A DNA stretch of 64,000 nucleotides, taken from the NCBI GenBank assembly GCA_949294185.1, contig CASFGA010000009.1:125968-189967 (forward strand). Reading direction: 5' to 3'. This stretch comes from an uncultured Bacteroides sp. GTDB taxonomy: Bacteria; Bacteroidota; Bacteroidia; Bacteroidales; Bacteroidaceae. A program made the translations under genes and the position numbers. Below the pieces are notes generated by a model. It was not told the DNA's origin and made no database searches. It worked only from the letters and a program-made list of their open reading frames with translations. This document shows positions 25,551 through 34,712 of the stretch, piece by piece; position 1 is the first letter of the stretch; each line of letters starts with the position of its first letter.

Positions 25551-26630
25551 ATGAAACAGAAAAGCAGGTTTATCAGTGTGGCGTGTATGGCAATGGCATT
25601 GCTTGCAGGCAGCAGGGCGGAGGCTTGTACCGGAATAACTTTGTCGGCCAAAGACAGCAGCCGGGTGGTGGCGCGCACGATCGAGTGGGGAGGAAGTGAT
25701 CTGAACAGTCAGTATGTGATAGTTCCAAGGGGATATAAGCATCAGTCTTATACTCCTGAAGGAATAGACGGGATGACATTTACCGCCCGGTACGGATATG
25801 TGGGGCTGGCGGTAGAACAAAAAGAGTTTGTAGCCGAAGGACTGAATGAGGCGGGACTTTCTGCCGGTTTGTTTTACTTTCCCGGTTATGGAGAGTATGA
25901 GGCTTTTGACGCTTCGCAGAAGTCTTCAAGTCTGGCAGACTTACAGCTTGTTTCTTATGTGCTTGCCACTTGCAAGACTGTAGATGAAGTTAAGGAAGCT
26001 CTCAAAAGCATTCATGTAGTGGCGATTGATCCGCGTGCCTCTACCGTACACTGGCGTTTTGCAGACCAGGCCGGACATCAGGTGGTATTGGAAATCATTG
26101 ATGGCAGATTCCGCTTTTATGATAATACGTTAGGTGTGCTGACGAACTCGCCGGGATTCGAGTGGCAGCTGACGAATCTGAACAATTATGTCAATCTTTA
26201 TCCGGGAAGTGCATCGTCACAGCGTTTGGGCGGCAGGGAGCTGAAGTCGTTTGGAGCAGGAAGCGGATTTTTAGGCATTCCGGGCGACATAACTCCTCCT
26301 TCACGGTTTGTGCGTGCTGCCTTCTATCAGGCTACGGCACCTGTGCAGGATACCGGACTGCAAGCTGTACTTCAGGGATTCCAGATATTGAACAATTTTG
26401 ATATACCGGTGGGCATTGAGTTTGCCGAGGGAAAAGTTCCTGCTGATATACCCAGTGCCACCCAATGGACATCGGCAACAGACATTACTCATGGCATCAT
26501 TTATTATCGCACCATGTATAACAGTGCCATCCGCAGCATTGATTTGAACAAGATTGACTTTTCGCGGACTGCATACAAGGCTGTTCCTTTGGATACGGTC
26601 AAGCAGCAGCCTGTCGTTCCGCTTTATTGA
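25551..26630 (+). CDS. Linear amide C-N hydrolase (bile salt hydrolase / penicillin V acylase family), exported
   Basis: 359 residues. A signal peptide is followed by ACTGITL; C26 would become the N-terminal nucleophile after cleavage, as in other Ntn hydrolases of this family. R42 in ARTIEW, NSP in VLTNSPGFEW and R in SRFVRAAFY match conserved active-site positions. The usual Asp three residues after the Arg is Glu (E45) here, a variant I associate with the Gram-negative RTxEWG subgroup. Predicted periplasmic. It may hydrolyse conjugated bile salts or N-acyl amides; the substrate cannot be decided from sequence. It ends 7 bp inside the convergent buk gene. Confidence 0.85.
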   Translation: MKQKSRFISVACMAMALLAGSRAEACTGITLSAKDSSRVVARTIEWGGSDLNSQYVIVPRGYKHQSYTPEGIDGMTFTARYGYVGLAVEQKEFVAEGLNEAGLSAGLFYFPGYGEYEAFDASQKSSSLADLQLVSYVLATCKTVDEVKEALKSIHVVAIDPRASTVHWRFADQAGHQVVLEIIDGRFRFYDNTLGVLTNSPGFEWQLTNLNNYVNLYPGSASSQRLGGRELKSFGAGSGFLGIPGDITPPSRFVRAAFYQATAPVQDTGLQAVLQGFQILNNFDIPVGIEFAEGKVPADIPSATQWTSATDITHGIIYYRTMYNSAIRSIDLNKIDFSRTAYKAVPLDTVKQQPVVPLY

Positions 26631-27697
26631 ATGTCGGGATGATATTTCTGTAGCGGAAGTTCTCCCCGTAATACACCGAGCGCATTCATAGCCAAAGCTC
26701 CCATTTCGTCTTCTCCCGGGATGACCACGATGGGAGCTATGTTTTTCAGCCATTCGCATAAGGCGGTCGTGCAATATTCGTTATGGGCGATACCGCCGGT
26801 CAGGATGATGGCATCTGTCTGTCCGCGGAGAGCTACATGCATGGCTCCTGTCTGTTTGGCAATGGTGTAGATCATGGCTTCAAGTATGAGTTTGCACTTT
26901 TCGTCTCCGGCCTGTGCTTTCCGGATGACGGTCGGAACATCGGTTGTTCCTAAGTGGGCGGCCAGTCCGCCCCGTCCGTTCAGCATTTTGCAGATTTCCT
27001 TGTGTGTGTACCGTCCGCTGAAGCATAAGTCTGTCAGTTGGCGTGCGGGGATTGTTCCGGCTCGTTCAGGACTGAAAGGCCCTTCCCCGTTCAGCGCATT
27101 GTTAACGTCGATGACTTTTCCATACTGATGGGCGCTGACGGAAATGCCTCCTCCCAGATGAGCCACAATCAGGTTCATTTCTTCATACTTCTTTCCTGTT
27201 TGGGCGGCATACCGGCGGGAAACAGCTCGACTGTTGAGGGCATGGAATATGGATATGCGTGGAATCTCCGGAATGCCTGTTATGCGGGCGATATCGCTCA
27301 GTTCATCGGTCACTACAGGGTCGGCAATGTATGACGGGCAGCCGATCGATCGGGCGATTTCATCCGCAATCCATGCCCCTAAGTTTGAAGCATGTTCCAT
27401 ACTGGAGTTCCAAAGGTCATTCTTTATCCGTTCGTCAATGCGATACACACCTCCTTGTGTAGGTTTCAGCAGTCCCCCACGGGATATGACGGCATCGAAA
27501 TCCAATGATATTCCGGCTTTTCTGAGGGCTTCCGTTATGTGGTTCCGGCGGTATTCGTATTGTTCGTTGATGTGATGAAACCTTTTCAGGTCTTCCATCG
27601 GGTGATAGACACTTTTTTTCCAGACCTGTTGGTCGTCTTCATATATGGCAAGTTTGGTAGAGGTAGAACCGGGATTTATTGCAAGAATTCTTTTCAT
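26624..27697 (-). CDS. buk: Butyrate kinase
   Basis: 357-residue ASKHA-fold acyl kinase. LAINPGSTSTKLAIY at 5-19 is the phosphate-1 loop; AHLGGGISVSAH near 178, TGGIAHN and a terminal GEDEMGALAMNALGVLRG complete the nucleotide site. Known reaction: butyryl phosphate + ADP to butyrate + ATP, with related branched or short-chain acids also used. It follows ptb by 10 bp in one operon, giving an acyl-CoA to acid route with ATP gain. Cytosolic. Confidence 0.93.
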   Translation of the reverse strand: MKRILAINPGSTSTKLAIYEDDQQVWKKSVYHPMEDLKRFHHINEQYEYRRNHITEALRKAGISLDFDAVISRGGLLKPTQGGVYRIDERIKNDLWNSSMEHASNLGAWIADEIARSIGCPSYIADPVVTDELSDIARITGIPEIPRISIFHALNSRAVSRRYAAQTGKKYEEMNLIVAHLGGGISVSAHQYGKVIDVNNALNGEGPFSPERAGTIPARQLTDLCFSGRYTHKEICKMLNGRGGLAAHLGTTDVPTVIRKAQAGDEKCKLILEAMIYTIAKQTGAMHVALRGQTDAIILTGGIAHNEYCTTALCEWLKNIAPIVVIPGEDEMGALAMNALGVLRGELPLQKYHPDIQ

Positions 27698-27707
27698 AAG
27701 TTTGGTT

Positions 27708-28631
27708 TTAGTTGTCGTTGTTTTTTCCGGCCAGGCAAGCCAGTGCCAGACTGTAATATTTGGAGTTTCCGGAGTCGCTTCGTGAGGGTACGACTACCGG
27801 TGCGATGGTTCCGGTCAGTATGCCTGCCATATTTGCATCGCCAAACAGTGAGATGGTCTTGTAGAAAGTGTTTCCCGCCTCGATGTTCGGAAATATCAGG
27901 ATGTCGGCGTTTCCCACCACGGGCGATGAAAGTCCCTTTATTTCTCCGCTGTGTCTGTCACAGGCTGTTTTTGCATCCATGGGGCCGTCGACGAATACTG
28001 AACCGAACATTCCTTGTTCCGCTTCCTGCCTCAGTTGGGCATAGCTTAGCGTATGAGGGAATTTTTCGTCTGTCTTTTCCGTACAGTGAATGAGTGCCAC
28101 CCGAGGCTGTTCACATCCCAATCGCCGGCAGAGAGCCACATCGTTTGCAATCATTTGTCGGTATTGTTCGAGAGTAGGGCGGGGAATGACGGCCGCATCG
28201 GAAAAGAACAGCAGTTTGTGATAAAGGGGAATCTGTGCTACCGCCACGTGACTCAATACACCTCCGGGTGGCAGCAGTCCGTCTCCTTTCTTCAATACTG
28301 CCCTCAGAAGGTTGTCTGTATTGATCAATCCTTTCATCAGTATGTCCGCATCTCCCATGCGTACCAACTGCACTGCGTATGCAGCCGCTTCATCAGGGGT
28401 GTCTGTTTCGTATATGCGTATGAAATCCGGCGAGGCCGACCGAAGTCGACAGGCTATTTCATGGTGTGCTTTGTCTGTTACCAACAGATATTCAGCTATC
28501 TCTTCGCGTAGGCTTCGTATGATTACATATTCCGTATGCGGGTCATTCGGACAGACAACAGCCACCCGGCGTCGTATGTTATGCAGGCGGAGGCGGCTGA
28601 CCATCTGTGAAAGCGACTGAACTAATTCCAT
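27708..28631 (-). CDS. ptb: Phosphate butyryltransferase
   Basis: 307 residues of the phosphotransacetylase/phosphotransbutyrylase fold: DILMKGLINTDNLLRAVL near 95, GVLSHVAV near 123, FSDAAVIPRP near 142 and GNADILIFPNIEAGNTFYK near 240. Converts butyryl-CoA plus phosphate to butyryl phosphate for Buk. First gene of ptb-buk; divergent from the C26-M19 fusion gene. In Bacteroidales this pair may serve isobutyrate or isovalerate rather than butyrate. Confidence 0.93.
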   Translation of the reverse strand: MELVQSLSQMVSRLRLHNIRRRVAVVCPNDPHTEYVIIRSLREEIAEYLLVTDKAHHEIACRLRSASPDFIRIYETDTPDEAAAYAVQLVRMGDADILMKGLINTDNLLRAVLKKGDGLLPPGGVLSHVAVAQIPLYHKLLFFSDAAVIPRPTLEQYRQMIANDVALCRRLGCEQPRVALIHCTEKTDEKFPHTLSYAQLRQEAEQGMFGSVFVDGPMDAKTACDRHSGEIKGLSSPVVGNADILIFPNIEAGNTFYKTISLFGDANMAGILTGTIAPVVVPSRSDSGNSKYYSLALACLAGKNNDN

Positions 28632-28679
28632 AATAATTAGATTTTAAACAAATATGGAGAATAAATCTGGATTAATCCC

Positions 28680-28687
28680 TATCTTTG
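28680..28687 (+). promoter_or_regulatory. -7 box TATCTTTG for the C26-M19 fusion gene
   Basis: Exact TAnnTTTG 26 nt before the ATG at 28714, in the 82-bp gap shared with divergent ptb. Confidence 0.55.
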
Positions 28688-28713
28688 CTTTGTTTCCAAT
28701 CAATATTTAACTT

Positions 28714-30471
28714 ATGAAAACATCTCGTGCTTTTGATATTGACGCGGCATACGCTTCTCTCCATAACCGGTTTCCGAATCATAAAGACCATCCTGTTATC
28801 GGACTGACGGGAAATTTCAGCGATGGCGGCCTGACGCTTCTTTCGGGATACTACACTTCGGTCGTGAAAGCCGGAGGCATCCCGTTTGTGATACCTCCTT
28901 TCGAGGATACTGACATTCTGTTGAGTCTTCTGGAGGACATTGACGGACTTCTGCTTACGGGAGGGGCCGACATTAACCCTTTGTTCCTGAAAGAAGAACC
29001 AGTAAGGGAGCTGCATGGCATCAATCCGTACCGCGACCGTCAGGAGCTGCTGCTTGCCCGTCTTGCAGCCAACCGTCAGATTCCGGTACTGGGTATCTGC
29101 CGGGGCATTCAGGTAATGAATGCGGCATTTGGCGGAACTTTATATCAGGATATCTATACGCAGGCAGAGGGTGTGCATATCAAGCATAGCCAGGATATGG
29201 ATCGGGCCTTTGCCTCGCATACCGTGCGGATAGAGCCGGACAGCTTGTTGGCGGGGATTATGCAGACGGAGGTTCTTCCGGTCAATTCTTTTCATCATCA
29301 GGCGGTGGCTGAACCGGCTCCCGGTTTCCGTGTTTCAGCGAGAGCGGCCGATGGGGTTGTGGAAGCGATAGAGAGTACGGAATACAAGTCGATGATAGGG
29401 GTTCAGTGGCATCCGGAATGTTTTATACTGAACGGGGACAAGTGCATGATGCCGCTTTTCGGTTGGTTTGTCCGCGAGGCCAAGTCGTTTCGGGCGGCCA
29501 AGAAGCTGCATGAGCGTATATTGACATTGGATTCTCATTGTGATACACCCATGTTCTTTGGTCAGGACATCAATTTCGCCACGCGTGATCCGAAGATAAA
29601 GGTCGATCTTCATAAGATGACGGAAGGGCGGCAGGATGCGGTGGTCATGGCGGCATACATCCCTCAGAAGGAACGGACGGATGAGGCCTTGCTGGCTGCC
29701 ACGGCTAAGGCCGACCGCCTGCTGAATGGTATAGAAGAGATGGTGGCGGCAAACTGTACCGCCGTGGATATAGCCCGGACACCTGCTGACTTGTACCGGC
29801 TGAAACGGGAAGGAAAGAAGGCAGTCATGTTGGGGATAGAGAACGGATATGCTGTCGGAAAGGATATAAGGAATGTGGAGCGTTTCCGTAACCGGGGGGT
29901 GGTCTATATGACACTTTGCCATAACGGGAACAATGATGTCTGTGGGTCGGCGCGCTACAATGAGGAGAATTTGGGTGTGAGCGAGTTTGGCGAGCAGGTT
30001 ATCCGTGAGATGAACCGGGTGGGGATGATGGTTGACCTGTCTCATGCCGGAGAGCGCAGTTTCTATGAGGCTCTTGAAATCAGCAGGTGTCCGGTGGTCT
30101 GTTCACACTCGTCCTGCCGTGCGCTTTGCGACCATCCGCGTAATCTGACCGACGAACAGCTGCAAGCCATAGCCCGTCTGGGTGGAGTGGTGCAGGTATG
30201 TCTGTATGGCGGCTTTCTTCGCTCAGACCGTCCGGCCACGATTTGCGATGCGGTCGAGCATCTGCATCACATGGTGAACATCATGGGCATCGAGCATGTA
30301 GGTATCGGTACAGACTTCGACGGCGACGGGGGCATCATCGGCTGCAGTGATTCTTCTGAACTGATTAATTTCACCCGCCGGCTGCTGCTGGAGCGGTATA
30401 GTGAAGAAGACATACAGCGCATTTGGGGAGGCAATTTCTTGCAGGTGATGGAAGAAGTGCAGCGGGTCTGA
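28714..30471 (+). CDS. Fusion of gamma-glutamyl hydrolase-like (C26) and membrane dipeptidase-like (M19) domains
   Basis: 585 residues in two enzyme domains. Residues about 25-260 are a class I amidotransferase-like peptidase C26 (PuuD type): TGGADINP near 82-89, nucleophile C129 in LGICRGIQ, and H233/E235 in WHPE. Residues about 265-585 are a zinc dipeptidase of the M19 family: H275-x-D277 (DSHCDTP), E376 (GIENGY), H444 (DLSHAG), H465 (CSHSS) and D534 (GTDFDG). No signal peptide is present, so it is cytosolic. Inferred role: removing gamma-glutamyl groups and then splitting the dipeptide, for example in glutathione or gamma-glutamyl peptide salvage. Fusion of the two families in one chain is unusual. 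Confidence 0.88.
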   Translation: MKTSRAFDIDAAYASLHNRFPNHKDHPVIGLTGNFSDGGLTLLSGYYTSVVKAGGIPFVIPPFEDTDILLSLLEDIDGLLLTGGADINPLFLKEEPVRELHGINPYRDRQELLLARLAANRQIPVLGICRGIQVMNAAFGGTLYQDIYTQAEGVHIKHSQDMDRAFASHTVRIEPDSLLAGIMQTEVLPVNSFHHQAVAEPAPGFRVSARAADGVVEAIESTEYKSMIGVQWHPECFILNGDKCMMPLFGWFVREAKSFRAAKKLHERILTLDSHCDTPMFFGQDINFATRDPKIKVDLHKMTEGRQDAVVMAAYIPQKERTDEALLAATAKADRLLNGIEEMVAANCTAVDIARTPADLYRLKREGKKAVMLGIENGYAVGKDIRNVERFRNRGVVYMTLCHNGNNDVCGSARYNEENLGVSEFGEQVIREMNRVGMMVDLSHAGERSFYEALEISRCPVVCSHSSCRALCDHPRNLTDEQLQAIARLGGVVQVCLYGGFLRSDRPATICDAVEHLHHMVNIMGIEHVGIGTDFDGDGGIIGCSDSSELINFTRRLLLERYSEEDIQRIWGGNFLQVMEEVQRV

Positions 30472-30476
30472 CGGCA

Positions 30477-31229
30477 CTATTTCTTGATGGCAGCCCGGAT
30501 GACGAACCAGACATGGCGGAAAACGGTAGGGATAATGCCGTAGTGATGGCACATGATGCGGAAGCGTTCTTTCAGCGAGGCTTTATGGTTGCGTGTGGTC
30601 ATGCCTTCGTTCAGGTAATCAATCAATACCAGATGTGTGTTATGCAGGATGCGGCTTTGCTTCATGACCCGGATGCACCAGTCGAAGTCGGCAGAAAATC
30701 GGTAGCGCAGGTCGTAAGGAACAATCCGGTCGCGGCGGGCGAAGAACGCCTGGTGACACACCACCATGCCGGCCTTGAAACTTTTCCAGGTCAACGTTTC
30801 AGGAGCGGAGAGACGGCGCATGCGGAGGAAATGCCCTTCTTCATCTACGATAGCCGTTTCTCCGTATATTACATCCGGCAGTTCGGTTCCGGTGATGGAG
30901 TGTACCATCTGTTGCAGGGTATCTTCCTCGTGCAAGGCATCTCCGGCATTCAGAAAACACACGTAGTCTCCTGTAGCCAGACGGATGCCCTTGTTCATGG
31001 CGTCATACAGTCCGTTGTCCGGCTCGCTGATTACCGTGTGGATATGTTCCTTATATTTTTCGATGATTTCCGGCGTGCGGTCTTTCGACCCTCCGTCCAC
31101 AATGATGTATTCCACATTCCGGTATGATTGGGTTATCACACTTTGGATGGTGTCCTCCAGCACGGCTCCTGCATTATAGGTTACTGTGATGATGGAAAAC
31201 TTCGGGTGTATGTGGTGAACGCTATGCAT
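30477..31229 (-). CDS. Family 2 glycosyltransferase
   Basis: 250-residue GT-A enzyme: FSIITVTYNAGAVLEDTIQSV near 11-31, IIVDGGSKDRTPE near 38-50, then GLYDAMNKGIRLATGDYVCFLNAGD near 74-98 with the DxD-like site LNAGD. The stop lies 5 bp from the convergent fusion gene. Its start overlaps the end of the GT4 gene by 8 bp, so the two are co-transcribed, probably making part of an envelope glycan. Cytosolic or membrane-associated. Confidence 0.9.
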   Translation of the reverse strand: MHSVHHIHPKFSIITVTYNAGAVLEDTIQSVITQSYRNVEYIIVDGGSKDRTPEIIEKYKEHIHTVISEPDNGLYDAMNKGIRLATGDYVCFLNAGDALHEEDTLQQMVHSITGTELPDVIYGETAIVDEEGHFLRMRRLSAPETLTWKSFKAGMVVCHQAFFARRDRIVPYDLRYRFSADFDWCIRVMKQSRILHNTHLVLIDYLNEGMTTRNHKASLKERFRIMCHHYGIIPTVFRHVWFVIRAAIKK

Positions 31230-32484
31230 GGTTTCCGGTTATGTGGTTGTAGATTCGGATGTATTGTCCGGCAACGGTCGATTCCGAATAGGTAGAGACG
31301 GCCTTTCGGTAGGCAGCGGCACTCAGCGAGTCATAGTCTCCTTCCGTCAGTGTCCAAAGTATGCCGTTGGCCAAATCTTCCGCCGACTGATACCGGGCTA
31401 CATACCCGTTGTGCAGATGGTCTATCATCTGCGGGATACCGCCTACGTTGAAACCGACACAAGGGATGCCGCATGCCATTGCCTCGACGATGGTGTTCGG
31501 CAGGTTGTCTTGCAGGGAAGGCGTTACATACAGGTCTACGGCATTGTATACATCAACCAGTTCTTTTTCGTTGCTGATGTAGTTCATCTTATAGGTGGGG
31601 AAAGGAAAGAGCGACTCATATTGTTCGGCATTCTTTCCCATGACCACCACGCCCAGCTGGCCGCTGAATCCGGCATGTTCCCGGGCAATCAGCTTGCAGG
31701 CCTCTATCAGATAGTCGATACCCTTGCGCTTGTCAGTAATCTTTACCGAGCCGAACAGCAGCAGCTTCTTGTCGGCAGGCAGGTTCAGCTTTTCGCGGAC
31801 GAACTTCTTGGGCCGTGGGCGGAACAGGTTGGTGTTGATGGCGTTCGGAATGCTGGTGATGGTCTGTCCTTGCAGCAGGGCGCTTTTCTTTGCCATTTCC
31901 TCCAGCCAGTGGCTGCATGCCACAAACGTGATATGGGCATTTGCATACAGCTTTTCCTTTTTCCGGAAAGTGCGGAACGAAAGGTCGTGCTTGTGCGGCT
32001 TTACCAGCAGCTCACAGTTTCGGCAGTGTCCGGTATATTTGCTGCACGTTCCGGCGTAATGGCAGATTCCCGTAAACGGCCACATGTCGTGCATGGTCCA
32101 TACCACCGGCTTGCCGGAATCGAGGATACGGCGGATGTCATTCAGCGAAAGCATCCCCTGATTGATCCAATGGAGGTGGATTACATCCGCCTGACGGAAC
32201 TCAGGCAGCGCACTGATGTCTGTACCGGTATTGGCGATGTCTACGGCAAAGAGGTTTTTCCGGGTGAATCCGTTGGCCGCCCAGATTACGATACGTTCCC
32301 ATGCAAACTGCCAGATTCTTCTCCACGATTTCTTCAGCTCCACCACGGTCACCTGGTTGGTCTGCTTGTTTCGGACGAGCATCTTTGCCTTTATGCCATT
32401 GTTCTTCAAAGCCTCCATCAGGCGGTTGGCCGCGATGGCCGCCCCTCCGATTCGTTCTGCCGTGTTGATGATAAGTACTCTCAT
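31222..32484 (-). CDS. Family 4 glycosyltransferase
   Basis: 420-residue GT-B enzyme. The N-terminal IGGAAIAANRLMEAL near 12-26 is the usual acceptor-side loop; the C-terminal Rossmann half has the E-x7-E-type NTIVEAMACGIPCVGFNVGG near 336-355. A Cys-rich stretch, CHYAGTCSKYTGHCRNCE near 145-162, suggests a small metal-binding insert seen in some GT4 members. First gene of a two-gene operon with the GT2. Sugar and acceptor unknown. Confidence 0.9.
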   Translation of the reverse strand: MRVLIINTAERIGGAAIAANRLMEALKNNGIKAKMLVRNKQTNQVTVVELKKSWRRIWQFAWERIVIWAANGFTRKNLFAVDIANTGTDISALPEFRQADVIHLHWINQGMLSLNDIRRILDSGKPVVWTMHDMWPFTGICHYAGTCSKYTGHCRNCELLVKPHKHDLSFRTFRKKEKLYANAHITFVACSHWLEEMAKKSALLQGQTITSIPNAINTNLFRPRPKKFVREKLNLPADKKLLLFGSVKITDKRKGIDYLIEACKLIAREHAGFSGQLGVVVMGKNAEQYESLFPFPTYKMNYISNEKELVDVYNAVDLYVTPSLQDNLPNTIVEAMACGIPCVGFNVGGIPQMIDHLHNGYVARYQSAEDLANGILWTLTEGDYDSLSAAAYRKAVSTYSESTVAGQYIRIYNHITGNHA

Positions 32485-32720
32485 GGGTCTGGGTTCTGCA
32501 ATGTTTATGCAAAGTTAGAAGTTTTTTTTGAACCCGAGCACGGGGAGTGTAGAAAACTCATCGGCTGTCATGGTTACCCGGACAAATCTGCCCAATGATG
32601 TATAGGTATGTCATTGCCTAATTTTGTTATGTATGTTGAAGTGTAATTGTTCTAACGGGTTTACTACACAAATAATTGCATTTGTGGAATGAATAATGTT
32701 TGGGTGGGGAGCAAAAGGCT
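32485..32720. other. Intergenic DNA between the GT operon and element B
   Basis: About 235 bp containing the GT operon promoter at 32510-32517 and AT-rich sequence with no credible gene. Confidence 0.5.
32510..32517 (-). promoter_or_regulatory. -7 box TAACTTTG for the GT4-GT2 operon
   Basis: Minus-strand TAACTTTG, a TAnnTTTG match, 26 nt before the GT4 ATG at 32484. Confidence 0.55.
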
Positions 32721-32865
32721 CGCGCCTTGCGATGATGTTTCTTACAAAAGTTTTTTGCAGATCTCCCTACACTCCTGCACAAATGCAGATAATAGATTGA
32801 ATATGAGTTATTTATTGGTGTAGGGAGATGCGTAGGGAAACGTGTAGGATGATTTTTTCCTACAC
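32721..32865 (+). repeat. Iteron-like inverted-repeat element B (GTGTAGGGA type)
   Basis: A 48-nt lead (TTGCGATGATGTTTC..., 32721-32766) is almost identical to that of element C. Then come reversed words TCCCTACAC (32764-32772) and TCCTGCAC (32773-32780), a 37-nt spacer, forward words GTGTAGGGA (32818-32826), GCGTAGGGA (32830-32838) and GTGTAGGA (32842-32849), and one reversed TCCTACAC (32858-32865). The layout equals element C; the word matches element A. No VapE gene follows directly. Confidence 0.75.
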
Positions 32866-32961
32866 GCTTGTCAATGGATATTTGTTGATTTTCAGAAGAT
32901 TAAATGAAAGTTATCCGATAGAGCATGTTGGAATTTCTTTGGTGGGTTGTTGTAGAATAGA

Positions 32962-32997
32962 ATAAAGCGTGACAAAAATGCATTTGCCACGCTTTAT
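32962..32997 (-). terminator. Terminator of the two-lipoprotein operon
   Basis: ATAAAGCGTG (32962-32971) pairs perfectly with CACGCTTTAT (32988-32997), 18 bp beyond the stop of the gene at 33015. The U-run in the minus orientation is weak (TTTATTCTATT), so Rho-independent function is likely but not certain. Confidence 0.65.
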
Positions 32998-33014
32998 CCT
33001 ATTTGTAGCCTGTA

Positions 33015-34700
33015 CTAATCAAATGAAATTGGAGTTTCATTTTTGTCACATTTAAAAGTTCTTGTAGTTACAATAGGAGTTGAGTCATAAGGTGCTTTTG
33101 GATATAATGTCACAGTTACTTTTACACAAAGTTCATCTGTGATTTTTGCATATATAGGCAGTTCCTTATGTGTTACTTTTATGTCTCTCATCTGTGACTG
33201 ATATATCCATTCATCATGGGAAGTATTTGTGTAGATGCAAACCGTTTCATATTTGCCATAGGCTGTACTTGGGGAGCTTTCTACTATTCCTGCTCCTATC
33301 TCGTTCCCTGCATAATAGCTATATAAATACTGATGATTGGGATGAGGGGTAGTAGTTCCAGTTGCTATAACTTTAACTTCCTTTTCATAGTGATCTATTT
33401 TTTCTAAAACTTCAGGATTAATCTCTATTTCTATTTCTTCGTCGTTTACTCCGATATAGTTTTGGATATATCGATAGCCATAGAGCATCATTTCGCCAGA
33501 TGAATTTTGTTTACGATTTAAAATTGTAAATCCTTGGTTACTGTATTTACTGATTCTCAATATTGGAGCTTTTTTGATGTTCCATACTCCTAACGGTTTA
33601 TTATATGAAGGTAGATAAATATCCTCAGGTGTGGGAATTGTACCAGGTATCATCAGATGCATTAAGGATGGGATATTAGTATGTTTCGTTGTTGTAAAAT
33701 TTCCTACAAAATTACTGATTCCATCAGTTGTTATTTTTACATCACTGGTTGCAATGGGAACATTTTCCTTTCTTCCTGTAAATTTAGCAACTAACTTGTT
33801 TGCTCCTTTTGCAACAAGATCTATTACGGAAGCCCAAGAAATTTTTGTTGGTTTTAATGCAAGAGAATTTTTTTCTTCCTTTTTGTCTTTTCCTTCCTTT
33901 TTGTCTTCTAATGCTTTGGCAGCCATATCTCCCAAGGCTGTTATACCTTTTTGGGCTGCATTGGCCCATCCTGGTAGTTCTGTGGTTGGAGTTTTAGTTA
34001 GGATTGTGCCTTCTGATTGTAAGGTTAAATTTCCTTTAAGAACAATAGAATCTGTTTCAAAGTCATAAAAATCGAGTCCCATATTAAGTTTTTGGGACGA
34101 AAGGGTGGGGTCATAAGTTAGTAAATCAAACTCTGCACAGTTCCATCCCAATGAAATAGATTTGACATCAGAGGTTGTACAGGTTGAGACTAATTTTTGA
34201 TATGAAGAGGTCTTTTTGTCTAAGGACAAAACCAAATCGTCGAAATCATTCAGCAAAGCTGAAGGTGTGTTGAAATACAACCGCCAAAATGTATGATTGC
34301 TTGAGATTACATTGTTTACATTATATACATATACACAGAGCCTTCCGCTGAAGATGTTGTAAAAGAACAAGAAGTGTTTGTCTTTTTCTATTTTTCCTTG
34401 TTCGGTTGGCGTACAAAAATTATATACCAATTCCCATCCTTCAGAGGCTTTGTAATGGTTGGTGATGAAGGCGGGTATGGCTCCTTTAGCCCCTGAATAC
34501 CAAGGTAAGATAACATCTCCCGGCACATCCAATAGTTGGATATAGGGAGAAGCTTCCCAATCGAAATAAGAGGTTACATCACGTTCTGCCGATGCAGAAG
34601 TCCGTGAGGCGGAAGATGTAGGAACCAAAGTTTCCAAATCTTCTATGTCTGAACATGCGGCCAGACACAAGCAGGTTAACAATCCCCAAATCTTTTTCAT
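33015..34700 (-). CDS. Uncharacterised large lipoprotein
   Basis: 561 residues. Signal peptide with lipobox LAAC gives a lipidated C16, followed by a Ser/Thr/Ala-rich linker (about 27-40). A Lys/Glu/Asp-rich low-complexity stretch (EDKKEGKDKKEEK, about 265-278) splits it into two beta-rich halves. I recognise no domain. It is much more A+T-rich than the glycosyltransferase genes beside it. It follows a 110-residue lipoprotein gene by 12 bp, and both lie between iteron elements B and C, so they travel as one accessory unit. Likely outer-membrane or surface-located; function unknown. Confidence 0.75.
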   Translation of the reverse strand: MKKIWGLLTCLCLAACSDIEDLETLVPTSSASRTSASAERDVTSYFDWEASPYIQLLDVPGDVILPWYSGAKGAIPAFITNHYKASEGWELVYNFCTPTEQGKIEKDKHFLFFYNIFSGRLCVYVYNVNNVISSNHTFWRLYFNTPSALLNDFDDLVLSLDKKTSSYQKLVSTCTTSDVKSISLGWNCAEFDLLTYDPTLSSQKLNMGLDFYDFETDSIVLKGNLTLQSEGTILTKTPTTELPGWANAAQKGITALGDMAAKALEDKKEGKDKKEEKNSLALKPTKISWASVIDLVAKGANKLVAKFTGRKENVPIATSDVKITTDGISNFVGNFTTTKHTNIPSLMHLMIPGTIPTPEDIYLPSYNKPLGVWNIKKAPILRISKYSNQGFTILNRKQNSSGEMMLYGYRYIQNYIGVNDEEIEIEINPEVLEKIDHYEKEVKVIATGTTTPHPNHQYLYSYYAGNEIGAGIVESSPSTAYGKYETVCIYTNTSHDEWIYQSQMRDIKVTHKELPIYAKITDELCVKVTVTLYPKAPYDSTPIVTTRTFKCDKNETPISFD

Positions 34701-34712
34701 AGCATTGGTTAT

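Noticed and set aside
31228..32598. 456-residue ORF antisense to the GT4 gene
   Set aside because: Shadow of a well-supported glycosyltransferase; no recognisable domain.
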